DNA of 64,000 nucleotides from positions 4,157,680 to 4,221,679 of the forward strand of contig JAJHZJ010000121.1 in the NCBI GenBank assembly GCA_023548195.1, read 5' to 3'. Positions 58,650 to 64,000 of this stretch are shown piece by piece (position 1 is the stretch's first letter; each line of letters starts with the position of its first letter). The notes below the pieces were generated by a model. That model was not told the DNA's origin, did no database searches, and worked only from the letters and a program-made list of their open reading frames with translations. The DNA comes from Bettongia penicillata ogilbyi (taxonomy: Eukaryota; Chordata; Mammalia; Diprotodontia; Potoroidae). The position numbers and the translations under genes were made by a program.

Positions 58650-61071
58650 CACATGATTATCTCAACAGATGCAGAAAAAGCTTTTCACAAAATACAACAC
58701 CCATTCCTACTGAAAACACTGGAGAACATAGGAATAAATGGAACTTTCCATAAAATAATAAGCAGTATCTACCTAAAACCTTCAGCAAGCATTATGTGCA
58801 ATGGGGATAAGGTAGATGCATTTCCAATAAGATCAGAGGTGAAACAAGGATGTCCATCATCACCACTATTATTGAATATGGCACTAGAAATGCTAGCTGT
58901 AGCAATAAGAGAATAAAAAGAAAATGAAGGAATTAGAATAGGCAAAGAAGAAACTGTTATCACTCTTTGCAGATGATATGATAACATACTTCAGAGAATC
59001 AAGTAAAAAACTACTTGAAATAATAAACAACTTTGGCAAAATTGCAGGTTACAAAATAAACCCACAGAAATCTTCTGCATTTCTGTATATTAGTTAACAA
59101 AATCCAACAGCAAGAGATAGAAAGAGAAATTCCATGTAAAGCTAGGGTAGACACTATAAAATATTTTGTTGTCTATCTGCCAAAAAAAACCCAGGAACTA
59201 AATGAACACAATTACAAAACACTTTTCACACAAATAAAGTCAGATTTAAATAAATGGAAAAACATCAGTTGCTCATGGGTGGGCAGAGTCAACATAATAA
59301 AATGGCAATTCTACCTAAATTAATTTAATTATTCAATGCCATACCAAAATATCAGATAATTATTTTGTACAGCTAGAAAAAATAATATCAAAATTCATTT
59401 GGAAGAACAAAAGATCCAGAATATCAAGGGAACTAATGAAAAGAAATAACTAGAGGGAAGGGAACTCTAGGGAAGGTAGCCTAGCTCTACCACATCTCAA
59501 ATTGTATTATAAAGCAGTAATTATCAAAACCATTGATACTGACTAAGAAACAGAGGGGTAGACCAGTGGAATAGATTAGGTGCCCAAGACACAGTAGTCA
59601 ATGAATATAGCAATCTCCTGTTTGATAAATCCATGGACTGCAGCTTCTGGGATAAGAACTCACTGTTTAACAAAAATTGCTGGGAAAACTGGATAACAGT
59701 ATGGCAGAAACGAGGTATAGACCAATGCCTGACACCATACACAAGAATAAAGTCCAAATGGGTACATGATCTAGGTATAAAGCCTGATAATATAAACAAA
59801 TGAGTGGAGCAAGGAATAGTGTATTTATCAGATTTATGGAGAAAGGAAGAATTTTTGACTAAACAAGAGACAGAAAACATTATGAAGTGCAAAATGGTTA
59901 ATTTTGATTACATTAAATTGAAAAGTTTTTGCACAAACAAACCCAATGCAACCAAGATTAGGAGGGAAGCAGAAAACTGGGAAAGAATTTTTGCAACTAG
60001 TGTCTGCAATAAAGGCCTCATTTCTAAAATATATAGAGAGTTGAGTCAAATGTACAAGAATACAAGTCATTCCCCAACTGATAAATGGTCAAAGGATATG
60101 AACAGGCAGTTTTCAGAGGAAGAAATTAAAGATATCTATAGTCATATGAAAAAATGCTCTAAATCACTATTGATTAGACAGATGCAAATCAAAACAACTC
60201 TGAGATACCACATCACACCTACCAGATTGACTTAACATGACAAAACAGGATGATGATAAATGTTGGAGAAGATGTGGGAGAGTTGGAATACTAATTCACT
60301 ATTGGTAGAGCTGTGAGCTGATCCAACCATTCTGGAGAGCAATTTGGAACCATGCCCAAAGGGCTACAAAAATGTGTGTACCCTTTAATTGAGCAATGTT
60401 GCTTCGAGGACTATATCCCCAAGAGATCATAAAAATGGGAAAGGGTCCCACATGTACAAAAATATTTATAGTAGCTCTCTGTGATGGCCAAAAACTGGAA
60501 ATCAAGGGAATGCTCATCAACTGGGGAATGGCTGAATAAATTGTGGTATATGAACGTAATGGAAAACTATTGTGCTGTAAGAAATGAAGAACAGGAAGAC
60601 TTTAGAGAGGTCTGGAAAGACTTATATGAACTGATGCTGAGCGAAAGGAGTAGAACCAGGAGAACTTTGTACACAGCAACAACCACAGGGTGCAAGGATT
60701 TTTTCTGGTAGACTTAGAACTTCACTGCAATGCAAGGACTTAAAATATTACCAATGGTCTCTTAAGGCAAAAACACCTTCCACATCCAGAGAAAGAACTA
60801 TGGAATTCGATCCCAGAATGCAGCAGACCATTTTCTTTTGTATTACTTTTTGGTTTGTTTTATGATTTATCCCATTCATTTTAATTCTTCTAAGCAATAT
60901 GACTATGGTAAAAATGTATTTAATAGGAATGTATGTGTAGAACCTATATAAAATTGTATGCTGGCTAGGGGAGGAAGGGGGGAAGGAGGGGAAACAAGAG
61001 GGGAAAAATCTGTTATATGGAAGTGATTGTAGAACACTGAAAACAAATAATATAGTAAGAAAGAAAAAAGA
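58650..61071 (+). mobile_element. 5'-truncated L1, reverse transcriptase to 3' end, 2.4 kb
   Basis: The copy starts in the RT domain with [18 protein letters not shown] (from 58653) and RQGCP-like [11 protein letters not shown]. The FADD catalytic motif is still spelled at 58966-58977 but in another frame. Further peptides are FDYIKLKSFCTNK, GLISKIYRELSQ and QMQIKTTLRYHI (59804-60235) and the C-terminal RNEEQEDFREVWKDLYELML (60481-60711). A 3'UTR with a G-rich run (60966-60992) and an A-rich tail follows. Frameshifts and stops make it inactive. It is the longest recent L1 fragment here and has a readable 15-bp duplication. Confidence 0.92.
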
Positions 61072-61189
61072 AAAACTTAAGGTTCTGATTAAGACAAAAG
61101 GTTCTTCTTCTCTTATTAGAATATTAGTATGACATTATTATACAGCCCCTTCCAATTGTTTGAAATTATTTTCCTGTTTCTCTTGACTC

Positions 61190-61430
61190 TAGAATTTGCA
61201 TTTCAAAGTTCCTACTCAGCTTTTATCTATTCATCAGACTCTGTCAGATTCATCAACTCATCAGATTCATCAACTCTATGCGGATGAATCCAAATCCATA
61301 TTTCTATGCCTCCCTCTTCTTTCCTACCTCTCTTCCTATAATTCCTTTCTTGAATTTTCAACTAGAGATCTCCTACCCTTAGATGTTCTGTTTGCACATG
61401 AAACTCAACGTAAGTAATACTGAATTATCT
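61190..61430 (+). mobile_element. L2 LINE fragment (ORF2 end)
   Basis: 'TCAACTCTATGCGGATGAAT' followed by CCAAATCCATATTTCTATGC is the L2 block that encodes the terminal part of ORF2. A 17-bp tandem duplication (61244-61260 and 61261-61277) lies just before it. Confidence 0.68.
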
Positions 61431-61434
61431 TCTC

Positions 61435-62485
61435 TCCTTTCTCAGAATATGTTCTTCCTGTGAAATTTTTTATTTAAGAAAAGCAGTAATGTGTGGTGGA
61501 AATAGTACTGGGCCAAGGATGTTATTAAAAGAAAAAAAAATCTATCCATACAACAAAAAGTATTCATAACTGCTTTATTTCTAATATAAAAAATGGTGAT
61601 AACAACCTATTCCTTCAGTCATCAAAGGGCACTGCTGTGCCTCCTAGATTTTCAAGCAGTGAATATTTAAGTGTTCCTGAACAAGACTTAACAGAGTTTT
61701 TTTTAAAAGTTTGCTAAAAACTAAGGTGAAAACGGTACTCAAATTCTGCAGAATTACAGAGTATGTGGTTATACTGAAATTAGGCCGTTTTAAATCTTAC
61801 TCTGGCCACATCTGGAACTAGTCCTACGTCTCAAAGAGACATCAGGACCCTTGGCCAAAGTATTTATCTGTTGATCTCATCCAATTCTGCATCCCAAATT
61901 ATGCTCTTTGAGTTAATTCTTGGCAACTAGATCAAATCAGACAGCCCTGTTGCATATTTGATCCTAGCAGCTAGTAGCTTAAGTAGGAATTTTGGTGCTT
62001 GGGATACCTCAGGGAAACTGAAGTTTGCCAGAATTGGAGAGGGAAAAGTCAGTGTCAAGCTAAGGAGAATCTCTTGAGCTGGGGTGGTGGGAGTGGGGGA
62101 AACGGCTTCAGGATCGTCCCTCCAGCACAAACAGCCTTCACAATCATGGCTCCAAGTCTGGCTTTTGTGTGAGTTGTTACATCAGGAGAAAGGAAGTCTA
62201 AAATGGAATGGAGTACCTTATAAAGTAGTTAATTATCTGACACTGGAAATTTTTACAGAGACAGAATAAACATTTAGGGAGATAATAGAAATGATTACTC
62301 TTATCTTAGTATATAAATTCTCATGCAGACTCTGATTCCTTCTGATTTGTGTTCTAAAACTGATTGTAATGGCTGTATTCTACTCCCAACACTCAATTTC
62401 TTCCATTATCCAATAAGTGCTTTCCTTCCTGGTCTCAGAAGTGTCTCACATAAAACTCAACTCACCCCACTTCCTCTAGGGATAG
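61435..62485. other. Intronic stretch, nothing recognised
   Basis: No gene or confident repeat family recognised. Confidence 0.45.
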
Positions 62486-62489
62486 TCCC

Positions 62490-63060
62490 TAACAATGTCA
62501 CTTTATTGGAACTATGCCCAAAATTTACTAAATTGACCCAGCAATATATAACTACTAGGACTATTCTTCAAAGAAGTAAAAAAAAGAAAAGGATTAATAT
62601 ATAAAAAATATTTGTAGCAGGTTTTTTGTGGGGGCAAAGAACTGGAACCTAATATCTATCAATATCTATCCATGGGGAAGCAGCTAAACAAATTATAGTA
62701 TGAAAATGAAATGGAATACTACTGAACTTAAGAACTAAGGAAAAGGATAATTTAAGATAAACCTGGGAAGACTTATGTGAACTGAGGCAAAGTGAAGTGA
62801 GATGAACCAGAACAATTTATAGAAAAACAACATTATAAAGACAAAAAATTCTGAAAGGCTTAAGAACTCTGATCCACTCAATGATCAAATGAAGATTCCA
62901 GAAGATTGTTAATGAAGCACGCCACCCATTTCCTGATAGAGAGGTAGCAGAGTCAAAATGTAAAATCAGACATCTATTTTGGAAATGGTAAATGTGGGAA
63001 CAAGTTTTGTTTGACTATATTTGTTACAAGGGTTTTGTTTTCCTTTTGTCAGTAGGAGTT
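62490..63060 (+). mobile_element. Old L1-like LINE 3' end
   Basis: 'GGAACTATGCCCAAAATTTA', 'GGGGGCAAAGAACTGGAACC', 'GAAATGGAATACTACTGAAC' and 'CAAAGTGAAGTGAGATGAAC' are in L1 ORF2/3'UTR order. The copy is older than the others and its limits are approximate. Confidence 0.7.
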
Positions 63061-63064
63061 GGGA

Positions 63065-63920
63065 GAACTGAAAGAAAAGAAAATAACCTTTTGTTTAGAA
63101 AAAATTGTTTAAAAAGGAAAAAGTGGAGTGCGTGTAGGTTCCATGTAGGTTTTGCCGTATCTGTTCATGCAAAACTGGACACCCAGGGTTACCCTAAGCC
63201 AACGGCACTGTGATAAATCTGCAAAAAGTTCTTACACTCTGGCATATCTTCTGTGCGCACAGAACTCCATGTATAAGAGCCCTTGGTTAATGTTTTTAAA
63301 AGGAATTTTGAAGATATATATTCCTAGCTTGCTTAAAGTTTTAGTAAGAAACAGAATCGTACTCTCACTTTTAACATGCGGTTGTTTGTCACACTCTTGA
63401 CACTCACATAAGAGAAACTGAGAAATTCAGTGGAACCTACTCTACAACTCTACTTGACACTCCACTCTCTATATCAAAAGTATGGACCAAAGCACCACAA
63501 CATACCAAGCAACAGATGAATTCCCATTAAAATAAATTGATTCCAGGTTTCAACCCACAGTCCTCTTATCTCAAGCAAAAATCAAGAGGACAGAATTCCA
63601 CCACAATGAAAGAATTACAACAATCTATTTGAAGTCCTTAGAATGGAATTTAGTCTATGTTGATACTTTTCATAGGTGTGCCATTAAGTCCATGTCCTTC
63701 ACTATTCTTCACAGTTCTAGCTTCTTTCAAAGTCGAAGCAAAATTCACATTTGTTGCAAAACTGATCATTTCTCTCTTTCAGTACACCCTGTCTCTAAAG
63801 CAAGTTTTATTTTATTTTGGTTCCAAGCCAAGTGGTTCAATGTTTATTTTCATACCCCATTTAAAGAATTTCAATGCAAAGTATAAATTCCTAAAATCAT
63901 GGTTGGCTCATTATCAATGT
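63065..63920. other. Intronic stretch, nothing recognised
   Basis: No gene or repeat family recognised. Confidence 0.45.
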
Positions 63921-63924
63921 TGCC

Positions 63925-64000
63925 ACTAACTACTATTCAGACACTTATTCTGTAACCCTGGGCATATCACTGAACCTTTCTCAGGCTCAGTTTCCTCAAC
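63925..64000 (+). mobile_element. Mar1/MIR-type SINE, cut by the window end
   Basis: 'CTGTAACCCTGGGCATATCA' followed by CTGAACCTTTCTCAGG and CAGTTTCCTCA is the central SINE block. The right end lies outside the window. Confidence 0.72.

Larger units (their letters stand above)
20933..64000 (-). other. GGACT: Probable GGACT 5' intron and leader region (repeat-rich, no coding exon seen)
   Basis: No further coding exon is recognised in these 43 kb on either strand. I see no CpG island or promoter for GGACT and no TMTC4 exon, so the GGACT leader exons or promoter may lie beyond the window or be too short to recognise. Assigning the region to GGACT is inference from the human gene layout. Confidence 0.5.

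Noticed and set aside
59804..60235. 143-codon open frame as a host gene
   Set aside because: It is the C-terminal part of L1 ORF2 within a 5'-truncated L1 copy flanked by a target duplication.
20933..64000. TMTC4 or another coding gene beyond GGACT
   Set aside because: TMTC4 is the next gene in human, but no exon with tetratricopeptide or membrane-protein coding character and proper splice sites was seen. All long open frames fall in LINE sequence.
1..64000. CRISPR array, operon, insertion sequence, phage or plasmid features
   Set aside because: The window is vertebrate nuclear DNA. The direct repeats present are microsatellites, target duplications and interspersed repeats.

Overview
The window is vertebrate nuclear DNA, almost certainly from a marsupial. 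The evidence is split coding exons with GT-AG introns, a very low gene density, and interspersed repeats of mammalian type. The repeats include L2, CR1/L3, L1, hAT-type DNA elements and tRNA-headed SINEs of the marsupial Mar1/WSINE kind. I cannot name the species. There is nothing prokaryotic here.

Only two protein-coding genes are supported. Positions 1 to about 18,590 on the plus strand hold the last three coding exons, introns and 3'UTR of PCCA, the biotin-carrying alpha subunit of mitochondrial propionyl-CoA carboxylase. The exons are 3397-3539, 14976-15053 and 18251-18319. They encode the end of the carboxylase and the biotinyl domain with its AMKM biotinylation site. The first of them carries two extra T bases relative to the reading frame. 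As written, they would truncate the protein before the biotin lysine. A consensus-sequence error is the likeliest cause.

Tail-to-tail with PCCA, on the minus strand, is GGACT (gamma-glutamylamine cyclotransferase), with its whole 156-residue coding region in one exon at 20436-20906. As I recall, the human order at 13q32 is PCCA, GGACT, TMTC4, so the arrangement is ordinary conserved synteny. The remaining 43 kb is best read as 5' intron and noncoding leader territory of GGACT. I see no TMTC4 exon in it.

The two halves differ in texture. PCCA introns (1-18 kb) hold few recognisable transposons. From about 21 kb onward the DNA is a layered archive: antisense CR1/L3 at 23.3-25.0 kb, a SINE inside it, a SINE inside a SINE at 25.6 kb, sense CR1/L3 at 31.2 kb, an L1 inside an older L1 at 33.3-34.6 kb, L2 tails at 35.7-37.0 and 50.2-52.1 kb, several 5'-truncated L1 copies (37.4-40.2, 56.6-57.4, 58.65-61.07 kb), and hAT-type miniature elements at 37.9 and 54.6 kb. 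Several insertions still have readable target-site duplications. All recent L1 copies lie antisense to GGACT. I found no convincing previously undescribed biological system. The most useful leads are the disrupted PCCA exon, the dated nested insertions, the miniature DNA elements and one exact CTCF-core match at 56.2 kb.
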